Source: Torymus aiolomorphi (taxonomy: Eukaryota > Arthropoda > Insecta > Hymenoptera > Torymidae). Taken from it: 64,000 nucleotides of DNA. Numbering within the stretch: position 1 is the stretch's first letter; each line of letters starts with the position of its first letter. Made by a program: the position numbers and the translations under genes. Positions 32,713 to 42,597 of the stretch are shown here, one piece after another. The stretch spans positions 58,272,975 to 58,336,974 of the forward strand of contig CM070877.1 of NCBI GenBank assembly GCA_036365515.1. The letters run 5' to 3'. Below the pieces are notes generated by a model. It was not told the origin of the DNA. It did no database searches and saw only the letters and a program-made list of their open reading frames with translations.

Positions 32713-33772
32713 TTTTTTCTATCGACCACCGAAATCACCAGCCTATGCTGGTGCGTACAACCTTTTAAAAACAATTGGTAAAAAACACGATCGCAAAAAA
32801 ATTATTAAATGGCTTGAAAGTCAGGATGCTTATACTCTACATAAACCTGTACGCCGTCATTTTCCGCATAAGTCTTATGACGTCCATAACCCTTTTGATG
32901 TGTGGGAAGGCGATCTCGCTGATTTACGATCATTAAAAACCTATAACAATGACAACACATATCTACTTGTGGTTATAGACGTTTTATCAAAATTTGCATG
33001 GGTTGAACCTATTCGTAACAAAACATCGAAAAGTGTCGCTACAGCATTTGAACGTATTTTAACACGTTGTAAAGGGCAACACCCCATGCTCTTTCAAACT
33101 GATAAAGGTAAAGAATTTCTCGGCAAAGAGATGCAACAAGTTTTGAAAAAGAACAGTATAAACTATCGTGTAGTTAGAAATCCTGATATTAAAGCAGCTG
33201 TGGTTGAAAGGTTTAACAGAACATTGAAGGGTCGATTATGGTGATATTTTACTCATACAAATACGTACAGATATATTGATATTTTACAAAAAATTGTTGA
33301 TGCTTACAATAATTCTTGGCATTCTGGTACTAAAATGACTCCTGCTAAAGTTAGTTTGTACAATGCCGTAAAAGCATACCAAAACCTAGCCCAACGATAC
33401 AACACGACCCGTATTCGATACCCTAAATATAAGGTGGGTGACTTAGTACGTGTCAGTCGCGTCAAACTAGTGTTCAAGAAAGCATATGAAAGCGGAGGGA
33501 CTTGAGAATTATTCCTAATTATACGTATATCTACTAAACGCCAACCGCCTGTTTATACTTTGGAAGATCTTGACGGTGAACCAATCGAAGGTTTTTTCTA
33601 CGAAGAAGAACTTTCTAGAGTACAAAAAGATTTGAATACAGAATCATTTCAAATAGATAAGATTCTTAAAACTAAAGGTAAAGGGAAAAACAAAAAATAT
33701 TTTGTAACTTGGAAAGGTTACCCCGATAAATTTAATTCCTGGGTTTCAGCAAACAATTTAAAAAAGATATAA
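32693..33772 (+). pseudogene. Retrovirus-like DDE integrase with C-terminal chromodomain, two in-frame stops
   Basis: This enzyme inserts the linear element into chromosomes. The catalytic residues are D74 (WEGDLAD), D137 (QTDKGKEF) and E172 (VVERFNRTLK). The SH3-like region PKYKVGDLVRVSR follows. The chromodomain at the end (FQIDKILKTKG, YFVTWKGY, NSWVSANNL; 33650-33772) would guide insertion to marked chromatin. The frame is continuous but broken by TGA at 33242-33244 and TGA at 33503-33505. About 360 codons in all, a usual length. The stop overlaps the next start (TAATG). Confidence 0.92.
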
Positions 33773-34524
33773 TGAGAGAACAATTTTACATAGTATTATC
33801 TAGTAACAACAGCATGTATGTGTTTCCTGAAAATAAAACAACACATTTTACCACACAGCTACCTCAAAATATTTATTTACACGGTGAGTGGTCTGTAGCT
33901 CTATGTGAGATTCAGATACCCCACACATTTCAACATATTTCGCTCGATAACTATGAGGGTATGGTCTGTGTAAAAACAACTGAGTCATTTTCACTAAATG
34001 ATTTGAGACACGAATCAATAGAAAATGATGTTATTGCACACTTATCTCCAGGAATTTACACAGATATGGAAAATCTTTTACAAGAAATAAATAATTTACC
34101 TAACATAAAAAATCACTTACAATTCAAAGCACAACGTGGAGGGTTTATAGAAATTGAACGAACTTGCCAGGATACTTGTGACACGAGTTTGCATAGAATA
34201 AAAATTAGAGATACAGTTACCGGTCAAAGACCTGCCGATCTTATTAGCGGTTTACCATCAACAATAAGAGTGTATAGTGATATTTGTGAACCTTACATTA
34301 CAGGTGATTTACACACACCACTTTTACGCATAGTTTGTCTTAATATGAACGAGTATAAATATGGTAGCATTGAGATTAAAAACTTTATCACGCCAATGTA
34401 TATTCCATTGTTATCTACGTCATTTCAATCGATCACAATAGATATAAAGGACCAAGATGGAAATCCTATAGCATTCGATTACGGTACGTTGACAGTAACA
34501 CTTCATTTTAAGAGAACAGCATAA
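33772..34524 (+). CDS. Penton-like minor capsid protein
   Basis: 250 codons, uninterrupted. N-terminal YIVLSSNNSMYVFPENKT with HFTTQLPQ and WSVALCEIQIPHTF, and C-terminal ITIDIKDQDGNPIAFDYGTL, are typical of the single-jelly-roll penton protein of Polinton/adintovirus-type elements, which closes the five-fold vertices. The position between integrase and the pVI-like gene fits. The start overlaps the integrase stop by one base. One of the few genes of the block without a break. Confidence 0.85.
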   Translation: MREQFYIVLSSNNSMYVFPENKTTHFTTQLPQNIYLHGEWSVALCEIQIPHTFQHISLDNYEGMVCVKTTESFSLNDLRHESIENDVIAHLSPGIYTDMENLLQEINNLPNIKNHLQFKAQRGGFIEIERTCQDTCDTSLHRIKIRDTVTGQRPADLISGLPSTIRVYSDICEPYITGDLHTPLLRIVCLNMNEYKYGSIEIKNFITPMYIPLLSTSFQSITIDIKDQDGNPIAFDYGTLTVTLHFKRTA

Positions 34525-34525
34525 G

Positions 34526-35001
34526 ATGGGTTATTTTGAAACAATTTATGATAACCAAAGTGGCCACGATCCATTCAATAATTATATTACAATAGATACA
34601 TCTATACAAAAAGGAAAAGGTGTTGGAAGCTTTTTAAAAGGTGTCTATCGTAGTGTTTTACCGTTTGTAAAAAAAGGTGGTAAGGCTCTAGGAAAAGCTG
34701 TTGGTAAAGAGGCTTTATGAACAGGTGTAAATATTATAGATGACATTACACATCAGGAAAGAATCTCAAAAGAAAAGCCGAAGAAAAATTGGATAATCTG
34801 ATAAGTGGCTCAGGATATAAAACTAAGCGTCGGGCCCAGAAACAACAGTTGACTAAGAACTCTGATGCCGTTAACACCAAAAGTAGAAAACGTTCCAAAG
34901 TTAAACCAAATAAAAAATTTGGTATCAAAAAAAAACACTGTAAAAATAAAAGGAAAACTTTGAAAGAAAAACGTACTGCACGAGATATTTTTGAAGAATA
35001 A
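34526..35001 (+). pseudogene. pVI/pX-like minor virion protein, stop and frameshift
   Basis: The N-terminal part (34526-34720) has GKGVGSFLKGVYRSVLPFV followed by KKGGKALGKAVGKEAL, an amphipathic Gly/Lys/Val-rich helix like membrane-active core proteins of adenovirus-type virions. A TGA at 34718-34720 interrupts it, the same phase continues (TGVNIIDDI), then a frameshift near 34760 brings in a basic C-terminal part (GSGYKTKRRAQ, KRSKVKPNKK; to 35001). The stop overlaps the start of the capsid gene (TAATG). Confidence 0.75.
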
Positions 35002-37079
35002 TGGCTTTTCTGCATAGTGGTTCGTGTGCATGTCTTAAATCTGAAGTGAATTTATTTAGTGTACCCCCTACTCAAACAACGATTGAAAATTCAAATTATG
35101 TTCAATATAAGCCAATATCTTCGCTAACTGAAGGGTCGCCAATAGAGTTTTCTATACCGGGAACTAGTGAATATATCGACCTTGCACATACTCTGCTTAG
35201 TGTTCGTGTAACTATCGCACAAACAGTAACACCTACTGAAACCATAGATAAAAATACCTTGAAAAATGTTGGTCCTGTAAATAATTTTATGCACTCGATA
35301 TTTAATCAAGTTGATGTGTTTTTTAATCAAAAACCTGTTTCCCCGCCCAATAACGCCTACGCTTATCGATCATACATTGAAACTTTATTAAACTATGGGT
35401 CTGCAGCTAAAAAATCTCATCTCACCAGTGCACTATGGTACACCGACACTCCTGGAAAAATGGATGCTACAGATGACGAAAACGAGGGTCTTACAAACCG
35501 CCGAATCCTTATGGGCGATGAGAAAAACATAGATATGATTGGGTATTTACATTGTGATGTTTTCAATCAAGACAAATTATTAATTAATGGTGTCGAAGTA
35601 CGTGTGCGGCTCGTACGATCACGAGATAGTTTTTGTCTTATGGACCCGACAGGACTCTACACCGCTCAAATCACCGAAGCTGCTCTCTTTGTACGTCGTG
35701 TCAGACTTAGTCCAAGTATTATATTGACTCACGAAAAAGCACTTTCGAAAACAACAGCTCCCCCTCACACGTGTAGAAGTAAAAGCTAATACAATGCATA
35801 GTGGTATTCATGAAGAAACATTGGATAATGTCATTTTAGGTCAATTACCAAAAAGAATTATTGTTGGCTTTGTAGAAAGTAAAGCTTTTAACGGTGATAA
35901 GGGTCTCAATCCATTTAATTTTAAAAATTTCAATATAAATTATTTGTGTCTCTACATTGATGGCGTACAAGTACCGTCTAAACCATTACAACCTGATTTT
36001 AAAACGAATAATATGTATGTTGATGCATATCATACTTTATTTTCTGGTACAGGTATACATTATTTAAATGAGGGTAATTCCATTTCACGCGAAGCTTATG
36101 TCAATGGATATTGTCTTTTCGCTTTCGATTTAACACCCCTGTTGAAAATATCCATGTGGATTTTACACTGATTTCCACATGGAATCCATATGGAATCCAT
36201 ATGGAATCTATACGGATTCCATATGGATTCCATGTCGATTCCATGTGGAAATCAGTCCCAAATCGTCCTGTGGACTTCCACATGGAATTCCATATAGATT
36301 TCCTTATGCATTTTTCTACAAACATTTGTAAAACAAAATCCGTATGGATTTCCATGTAGATTTCCATGGGGAAATCCAGGTAAGAACGACATGATCCATA
36401 TAGATTTCCACATGGATTTCCATATGGTAATTTTAATGTTTATAAAAATGTTTATTTATAAAATTGTTATATTTTTTTTTACTAGGATACATATTATTGA
36501 CAACAAGTACTGTAGAATCTTTTCGAAGAATTACATAAAAGGAAATTATAGTTTATAATTTTTTATGCTTTACTGATATGGTAAAAAACGTATCCCTAGT
36601 AAAAAAATTTAAAAATTTTATAAATAAACATTTTTATAAACATTTAAATTACCACATGGAAATCCATATGGAAATCTACATGGATCATATCGTTTTTACC
36701 TGGATTTCTCCATGGAAAACTACATGGAAATCTATACGGATCTTGTTTTAGAAATGTTTGTAGAAAAATTCATATAGAAATCTATATGGAATTCCATGTG
36801 GAAATCCACAGGACGATTTGGGACTGATTTCCACATGGAATCCACGTGGAATCCATGTGGAAATCAATGTAAAATCCACATGGATATTTTCAACAGGGAC
36901 CTGATTTATCAGCAAATCAAGACACACATTGGAATCTAGTAAAACATGGTAGTGTGAGAATTGATGTTCGTTTTGATGATCCGTTGAGCAGTACAGTAAA
37001 TTGTATAATTTATGCTGAATATGAAAATATACTTGAGATTGATTCGTCACGTCAAGTTCTCGTGGACTATAGTGGGTGA
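35001..37079 (+). pseudogene. Major capsid protein (double jelly roll), frameshift plus MITE insertion
   Basis: The block 35001-35789 begins MAFLHSGSCACLKSE and contains NFMHSIFNQVDVFFN, LIDG-type loops and VRVRLVRSRDSF. After a frameshift near 35757 it continues (HSGIHEETLDNVILGQLPKR, NPFNFKNFNI, AYHTLFSGTG; 35794 on). A 762-bp MITE at 36137-36898 splits the FAFDLTP-DLSA segment, and the C-terminal part (HWNLVKHGSVRIDVRF, IIYAEYENILEID) ends at TGA 37077-37079. Protein of this type forms the trimeric hexon-like capsomers of Polinton/adintovirus-type particles. One frameshift and one insertion make it inactive. Confidence 0.88.
36137..36898. mobile_element. Palindromic MITE inside the capsid gene (762 bp)
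   Basis: The ends are CCCTGTTGAAAATATCC and its complement, with arms of about 290 bp. Flanks read ...aacac and acctga, which leaves a likely 2-bp AC duplication. The arms are packed with near-palindromic words tccacatgga, tccatatgga and tccatgtgga in close series. An inner inverted pair (ttttaatgtttataaaaatg near 36430 and 36640) surrounds the centre. The capsid coding sequence resumes at once on the right. No coding capacity. Confidence 0.85.
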
Positions 37080-37179
37080 GATGGTGGGGGAAAGTAGTAG
37101 TAGTGGGGGGTAAAGGTTAATGGTTTGGAAATGTTTCTGATATGTCAGTCGTTGATTGGACGTTGATTTGTTCAAAACT

Positions 37180-37857
37180 ATGAAGATGGATATCGTCGTA
37201 GATATATAGTATGTCAAAGATCATAAAAACCGTCCGGTACCAAAAGAAGTGGCAGTTCTTTCATTAAATCAAAATTTCACAGGACATTGGCTTGTTTCTC
37301 CGAATAGACAAATAACTGCACTATGTCAAGAGGCTAGAAAAGAAAACGATTGGTTATCACGAAACCATCACGGCTTGGACTGGTTTGATCAAGGTGTTTC
37401 CGAAAAAGTCTTGTTCAAAAACCTAGAAGAAATTTGCAAGAGAGCAAAAAATATTTATGTTCGTGGTGGCATGAAAGTGGCGATTTTACGAAAAATCACT
37501 ACACGACACATTATAAATTTAGAGTTTGAGGAAGATTGTCCACCATTTCACAAACTTACAGCATCTGATAATTACTGCATGCAACATTCTTTAAAATATG
37601 GTTTTTCAAAGTTTAGTTGTGCTTTGAATAACGTCTCTAAGTTAAAAACGTGGTTGAAAACACGTGGTAAAACTGAAGCTGTTGGTGAAGAGTTTATCTT
37701 TGAACCATCTATTAACCTCTGTGATGAACAATATACAAATTCAACGGATTTTATCTCGAATTCCTACTCACGCTGTGGGGGTCTTTGCGGCAGATCAAAT
37801 TCCTCTGGTCTGGACGAGACCGACAGCTTTTATTTTCAACACCCAAAGGCACGGTAA
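37180..37857 (+). pseudogene. Unknown conserved viral gene overlapping the protease, one in-frame stop
   Basis: The likely start is ATG 37180 (MKMDIVVDI), but codon 10 is TAG (37207-37209). The rest is open to 37857. Conserved-looking parts are GHWLVSP, LSRNHHGLDWFDQG, AKNIYVRGGMK and DNYCMQHSLKYG. I have a memory of similar proteins next to adenovirus-type proteases in insect genomic insertions. The beginning (a short strand-rich motif with acidic residues) could be an exonuclease-like fold, but I cannot support that from motifs alone. The last 134 bases overlap the protease gene in another phase. Confidence 0.6.
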
Positions 37858-38203
37858 ACCTGGCTTGCATTGGGTAGCAATTTACGTCAATAAAAACGGT
37901 GATGCCTGGTACTTTGATAGTTTTGGTGTACCTCCTTACATACCCGATCATATAAGCCGTATTCGGAGAAATGTTAGAAAATTTCGATGGAATTTACGAC
38001 AACTACAAAGTGAAACTTCAGATACATGTGGCTATTTTTGTCTCATGTTTTTACATTACATGTCTGTGGGCCTTGGAATTGGACATTTTCTCGAAAACTT
38101 TTCTTGTAACTTACACAAAAATTATCAAATTGTTAGAAATTATGTTTCAAAATTGTATAGGGGCACATTTCCCCACTACCATTATCAACCCCTCCACTAC
38201 TAA
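37724..38203 (+). CDS. Adenovirus-type cysteine protease (adenain-like)
   Basis: 159 codons from ATG 37724, intact. This start was chosen because similarity begins there (RILSRIPTHAVGVFAADQ) and the longer open frame upstream is the shadow of the overlapping gene. The catalytic set is visible: H49 (GLHWVAIY), D65 (WYFDSFG), Q95 (LQSETSD) and C102 (DTCGYFC). The Q-to-C spacing of seven is the same as in adenain. The enzyme cleaves capsid precursors during particle maturation. The gene ends 60 bases before the promoter of gene A copy 2. Confidence 0.9.
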   Translation: MNNIQIQRILSRIPTHAVGVFAADQIPLVWTRPTAFIFNTQRHGKPGLHWVAIYVNKNGDAWYFDSFGVPPYIPDHISRIRRNVRKFRWNLRQLQSETSDTCGYFCLMFLHYMSVGLGIGHFLENFSCNLHKNYQIVRNYVSKLYRGTFPHYHYQPLHY

Positions 38204-38263
38204 CACATCCCGCTACTATCCTACCCTTCAAATAGAAAACCCCTCCACCATCCGAATGAATAG

Positions 38264-38272
38264 TATAAAAAA
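38264..38272 (+). promoter_or_regulatory. TATA box of viral gene A, copy 2
   Basis: TATAAAAAA lies 73 bases upstream of ATG 38337. The leader has tcattagttcacacg about 30 bases downstream of it, a plausible transcription start. Confidence 0.55.
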
Positions 38273-38336
38273 GAGCGTCTACCACAATCTATTCATTAGT
38301 TCACACGATCACTCCTGCTGAAAATAATACACAAGA

Positions 38337-39029
38337 ATGGCTGGTCAAGGCAAGCGTAAATACAAGGCAATGACAGGTCAAGAAAGTGTTTCCAAATATC
38401 ATTGTCGTCATCAACTGTTGCCAATGGTGTACGGACTAAACAAATCTTATACTAAGAAAATTACAATTGGTCTAGAAAATCAGGAAATTGGTAGTGAATT
38501 TCTACCTATCATCCGTCTTAGTGGTGATGACTTTGTTGGTATACCATTTACTGTGTCTGACTGGCGTTTATTTGAAGAAATTTTTCCAGTTATTGATAAG
38601 TTCTTTGAAACTGAAGATGGTAATATGCTGGATAAAAAGATGCCCTTTAGCCGTTTTAGCATAAGGCTTATTATAAGTTATGGCGGCAAGACAATTGAAC
38701 TTGTAGAAGAAGAAGATTCACAGACGTCAGGTGATCAAACACCAAAGAAACAGTACCGACGTAGTTTAGTATTTAAAAAAGTTTCTTTTGATAGATTAAA
38801 AATATTAAAACATTGTATACGTGTGAGAGTGAGATTTTTATTAGATGTAACATGTAACATAGAATATATTATTAATACACTTTGTCATTATTTCAAAGAA
38901 AAATTGCAAGAATCGCAATCATCACAATATACACATTTTTCTAAGGATGATTTATTAACTTATGCGGAAAAATTCGGCATACCTGATTCTGATAAAGTTT
39001 ATGATGAAATAATGATTAAAAAAAAATGA
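38337..39029 (+). CDS. Viral gene A, copy 2 (unknown function), intact
   Basis: 230 codons from ATG 38337. It is the intact paralogue of the frameshifted gene at 29162: VYGLNKSYTKKITIGLE, IIRLSGDDFVGIPF, EEIFPVIDKFFETED, FSRFSIRLIISYGG. The middle has an acidic linker (VEEEDSQTSGDQ) and then a basic, helix-rich C-terminal part (ESQSSQYTHFSKDDL). No known motif, transmembrane segment or signal peptide is visible. It has its own TATA box and an A/T-rich tail. Position downstream of the protease, at the edge of the block, suggests an accessory role. Function unknown. Confidence 0.7.
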   Translation: MAGQGKRKYKAMTGQESVSKYHCRHQLLPMVYGLNKSYTKKITIGLENQEIGSEFLPIIRLSGDDFVGIPFTVSDWRLFEEIFPVIDKFFETEDGNMLDKKMPFSRFSIRLIISYGGKTIELVEEEDSQTSGDQTPKKQYRRSLVFKKVSFDRLKILKHCIRVRVRFLLDVTCNIEYIINTLCHYFKEKLQESQSSQYTHFSKDDLLTYAEKFGIPDSDKVYDEIMIKKK

Positions 39030-39189
39030 TATACCGATATCAATACCCATTCATGATGTTATGTCTTTAATATATGAGCTTGTATCATTACATTTAGAAA
39101 ATATTATATTTTTAATGAATAAAAAGATTTAAATGTATCAAACTTGTTTTTACTTACCTTTCATACTCCTATCCTAAAATACCACCTAG

Positions 39190-39554
39190 TTTTCTTGCAG
39201 ATAAAGTTTAATGTTATAGAGTTAAATTGTAAAGTTAAATTTTAAATCATAGAGTTCAATATTATATAAATTTTAAAAGTTCAAGTTATATTTTAAATTT
39301 TGAAATCATAGAGTTAAGTTTAAATCATAATTTTAAATTTTGAAATCATAGAGTTAAGTTTAAATCATAATTTTAAATTTTGAAATCATAGAGTTAAGTT
39401 TAAATCATAATTTTGAATTTTGAATATTGTGGCACCATGGGGCAGACACAACAAACCTCCACCACACCCAGGTGGGTGGGGGAGGGGATGTATAATACCC
39501 CCTCCACGAGGGTGTGGTGGTGGGGGTTTGTTGTGCCTGCCCCATGGTACCACA
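39190..39554. repeat. Hairpin repeat (CCATGGGGCAGAC family), copy 2
   Basis: AT-rich words (gaaatcatagagttaagttt repeated three times at about 39300-39415) lead into a hairpin at 39428-39554. Its arms start TGTGGCACCATGGGGCAGAC and contain ccaccac. The whole is the reverse orientation of 8571-8830. It directly abuts the viral block. The ORFs in the hairpin are reading-frame shadows on both strands. Confidence 0.7.
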
Positions 39555-39688
39555 ATAACTACTTTCCTCATTATCGATATTTCCTTGAAAAATTCTAACA
39601 CTCTTCTTGGACCTTCCTCTTGAGTATTTGAAGTCAGAATGAGCATTGCTAAATCTTCCCTCACATCTCGTCCATTCTTTGAAGCCAT
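39555..39688 (-). pseudogene. Short ORF truncated by the hairpin repeat, product unknown
   Basis: On the minus strand ATG 39688 starts MASKNGRDVREDLAMLI and continues to FFKEISIMRK. The frame then runs into the hairpin repeat at about 39554 and is composed of repeat after that. The first 45 codons have ordinary protein composition. It may be the 5' part of a host or element gene broken by the repeat. No family recognised. Confidence 0.3.
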
Positions 39689-39689
39689 T

Positions 39690-40060
39690 TTCCAACTTTG
39701 TTAAAGTCACTTTCCTTCTCTTTTTAAAACACTATTTTTATATTTTAGTAACCACATAACTCTATAAACACAATAATTATGCAGTCAAATAAACACACGA
39801 ACCGCAAATACAAAAAAAAACACTTTTTACGTTAAAAGCGACGTAAAACGAATCGTAATAATCGAAGCTTTCGATTCAACTGTCAGCTGTGTTTACACAA
39901 ATTAAAGGGCTAAAAGTAGGTTAACATGTCAAATACTCAGGGACCTTTCTACATATGTTTGTGTCCTATGGAACAAAAGTAGAGTGGTCAATCTATAGCA
40001 TACGTAATTCATGGTGTATCATAGTCCAAATATCTTTAGTTGAACATAGTTCACGCCCGA
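39690..40060. other. No gene; AT-rich
   Basis: Unique-looking AT-rich sequence between the truncated minus-strand ORF and the next MITE. The part just upstream of 39688 could be that ORF's leader. Confidence 0.35.
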
Positions 40061-40061
40061 G

Positions 40062-40411
40062 CGACCCCCTTCTTCCAGCCGTACGAATTTTTCAGTTTTT
40101 CGTATTTTTTGACTAAAGAAATAATCCATCTTTAACAAAAAATTAGCTCTTATTGTATTTTTATTTGCTCCATCCAGAGCTATCTTGCAATAATATATGC
40201 TCCTAAAAAATCAGTAATAAAAAGCTAGGATGTGTAATTATCATTTTTTCACGTTAACGGTAGCATTTCCTAACAATCAAAAAAACTCAAGGTAGAGCCG
40301 AATAGAGCAAATAAAACTACAATAAGAGCTAATTTTTTGTTAAGGGTGGATTATTTCTTTAGTCAAAAAAATAAGAAAAACTGAAAAATTCTTACGGTTG
40401 GAAGGGGGTCG
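40062..40411. mobile_element. Hairpin MITE (about 350 bp)
   Basis: Inverted arms: CGACCCCCTTCTTCCAGCCG on the left, mirrored by cggttggaagggggtcg on the right. Both arms contain ctgaaaaattc.tacgg, ctttagtcaaa and aagagctaattttttgttaa, about 110 bp each. The outer word ttcacgcccg occurs on both sides in the same orientation (40050, 40413), a possible target-site trace. Confidence 0.8.
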
Positions 40412-40447
40412 GTTCACGCCCGATTGCTCCAAATCATCTATACTATA

Positions 40448-40627
40448 AGGGCTCTTGCACAAATAGAAGAATAGCGAGGAATAATGCATGTCAGCCAATC
40501 ACAAACGAGCTTTAAAAATGCGTGTTTCTTTTTGAAGGAATAAGAAGGAATACGACTTTTTAAAACTTGCTTGTGACTGGCTGCCAGGCGTTATTCCTCG
40601 CTATTCGTCCAATCGTGCAAGAGCCCT
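40448..40627. mobile_element. Small hairpin MITE (AGGGCTCTTGCAC ends)
   Basis: 180 bp with ends AGGGCTCTTGCAC and its complement, and inner inverted words gaatagcgaggaataa and ttattcctcgctattc. No coding capacity. Confidence 0.8.
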
Positions 40628-40639
40628 AATTGTTATATA

Positions 40640-41440
40640 TTATTCGATAGTATAATTATTGTTTTATATTCAAATGTTTTATATTATTCGAGATATTCCC
40701 ACCATAAAACACTATGAATTACGAATGTCACAGATGATTCCCGTAATTATACACGTATAATACATGTATTATACTTGCTCGAAACGTCATTCAATTGACT
40801 TTTGTCAGTTTTTTTTTTGTTATTTTTCTCTAATAAATTTACTTAATTTTACATAATAGTTATTTATGTTTACAAATATATTAATGTTGATTTAATAGAA
40901 ATTAAAAAAATATATTTACAATCGGAAGGAAAAAGAAATACTACCAATAAATAAGAGCATGTATGTCGAAAAAACAATATTGGAGAAAAATGAAATTACA
41001 GTGAAAAATCGATAAAAAGTATAATCAGTATTTTATCAATATCTTTGAAAAAAAAAATAAATATCGTTCTCGAGCAAAATGGAGTATATTGGAGTACATT
41101 GACTCAAAGAAGTAAAAGATTTTTTTACTAGTATTTATTTGATTTCTTTTAAAAAATCATAAATATGATTTTATAGATTATACAGAAAGAACTTCTATAC
41201 TTGCCTTATTTTATACTTTCGTAGAAACTTTTATTAACAATATTATTATTTGGACGGTCATGAAAAAAATTATTACCATTTGTAGAGAGTGTTTATTGAA
41301 TACACGAAATTAGAATAAATAAAAGGCCTAGACAAATTGTGTTGTTAGAGAATACTTTAAACATTAGATTTTTTAGGAATGAGTTGATTCTTTTAAAAAA
41401 ATATTTAAGCTCTCATTCAAGTTTTTGGTACAGAGTTTGA
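40640..41440. other. AT-rich, no gene
   Basis: Long AT-rich stretch. No open frame with a supported product and no repeat shared with the rest of the window. Confidence 0.4.
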
Positions 41441-41450
41441 TGGATATTGA

Positions 41451-41555
41451 AAAAGAGAGAGAGAGAGGGGGGAGAAAGAGAGGGAGAGAGAAGGAGATAG
41501 AGAGGGAGGGAGAGAGAGAGCAAGAGGGAGATAGACAGGGAGGTAGAGAGAGAGA
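41451..41555. repeat. GA-rich low-complexity tract
   Basis: Imperfect ga/ggga repeats over about 105 bp, some 175 bp left of the large transposon. Confidence 0.85.
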
Positions 41556-41729
41556 CTAATACTCGCCGTAGTTTAAACTTTTGTAAAAAGTTTTTTTGAG
41601 ATAGATTTCACAACTTTATAAGAGAAAATAATAATTACATAATGTGTGATGTGGCAAATTGCCCGTCACTTAGAATACGCGCAGATACGAATGCACGGCG
41701 GTCGCAGCGAACGACGACCCGTCGCGCAA

Positions 41730-42597
41730 CGTCTAGGCCAGTCAATAGAGAAAAAAATCAGCGTTTTCGTGCCATAAATCTTATTAGTAAGCGGTAAACG
41801 CTATTGTACGCAGAATAATCCACAGTATAAGTGGTATATAAACTCGACTAGCAGCTCCGTTCTATATATATTGTTATTAACAATTTAATGCAAAAAAAAG
41901 CGCTTTTTTATGGTTTTTTGCTTTTATAGCCGAAACTAGTGGACCGATCTTGATGGTCCAATGAGATAAATTGTAGTAAATGAAATTACGAACAAAACTA
42001 GATGTTGATCGAATCGATCGGACGATTAGTTACGGAGAAAAACGTGAAAAACCGAAAAAATGAGCGTTTTTTGAAAAATTCATATATCCGCCATTTTTAA
42101 AGATGCGGCGGATATCTCTGGCGAATTGATAGTAATTCACATGTACTTTATGTGTGCGAAAACCAGGGACTGTGCGATTATTAGTTTTTGCGTAATCGCG
42201 ATTTCAATTTTTGAGTAGGCTATTTTTGAGCGAGGCTGTATGCTCTACGGGTTATCCGATTGCAATTATCAAAAATGATTTTGTAAGTTCAAATGTTGAA
42301 CTATAAAACGTCTATCTTGGATTTTTGATTAAGTACTGTTTTATACCTGAAAACAGCTGTCAAAGTTGACCAAAAACGCCCGAGCGCACGAAAGTGGCGG
42401 AATGGTGGGGGGCGTGCGGCGGCTGAGGGGAGCCGATATATATAGTAATAGAACGCGCTGCGCGCAACGCACAGATCTTTGCTTTTAATTTCCTCAGCAA
42501 CTAGAGGAGCTATTTTAATCATTTTTTTTATTTCGGGGTAACTCAACCCAACTAATCCGATTCTGCACTTTTATTTGATGAAAAATGAACAGAAACG
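41730..42597 (+). repeat. Left terminal inverted repeat of the 6.6 kb transposon
   Basis: It matches the right repeat over about 860 bp with a few percent difference. It contains the shadow ORF 42301-42546 (minus), whose translation is the same as that of 47518-47739 in the right repeat. Confidence 0.85.

Larger units (their letters stand above)
25646..39160 (+). mobile_element. Endogenous Polinton/adintovirus-like element, degraded
   Basis: About 13.5 kb of plus-strand genes match the gene set of Polinton (Maverick)/adintovirus-type elements: packaging ATPase, retrovirus-like integrase with chromodomain, penton and double-jelly-roll major capsid proteins, a pVI/pX-like protein and an adenovirus-type protease. 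A parvovirus-type PLA2 and several unknown genes lie among them. No B-family DNA polymerase is visible. I could not identify long terminal inverted repeats, so the boundaries are those of the outermost plausible genes. Stops, frameshifts and three or more inserted repeats show it is a fossil copy. The block 26438-29030 between the first two genes is mostly inserted MITEs and microsatellites. Confidence 0.88.
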
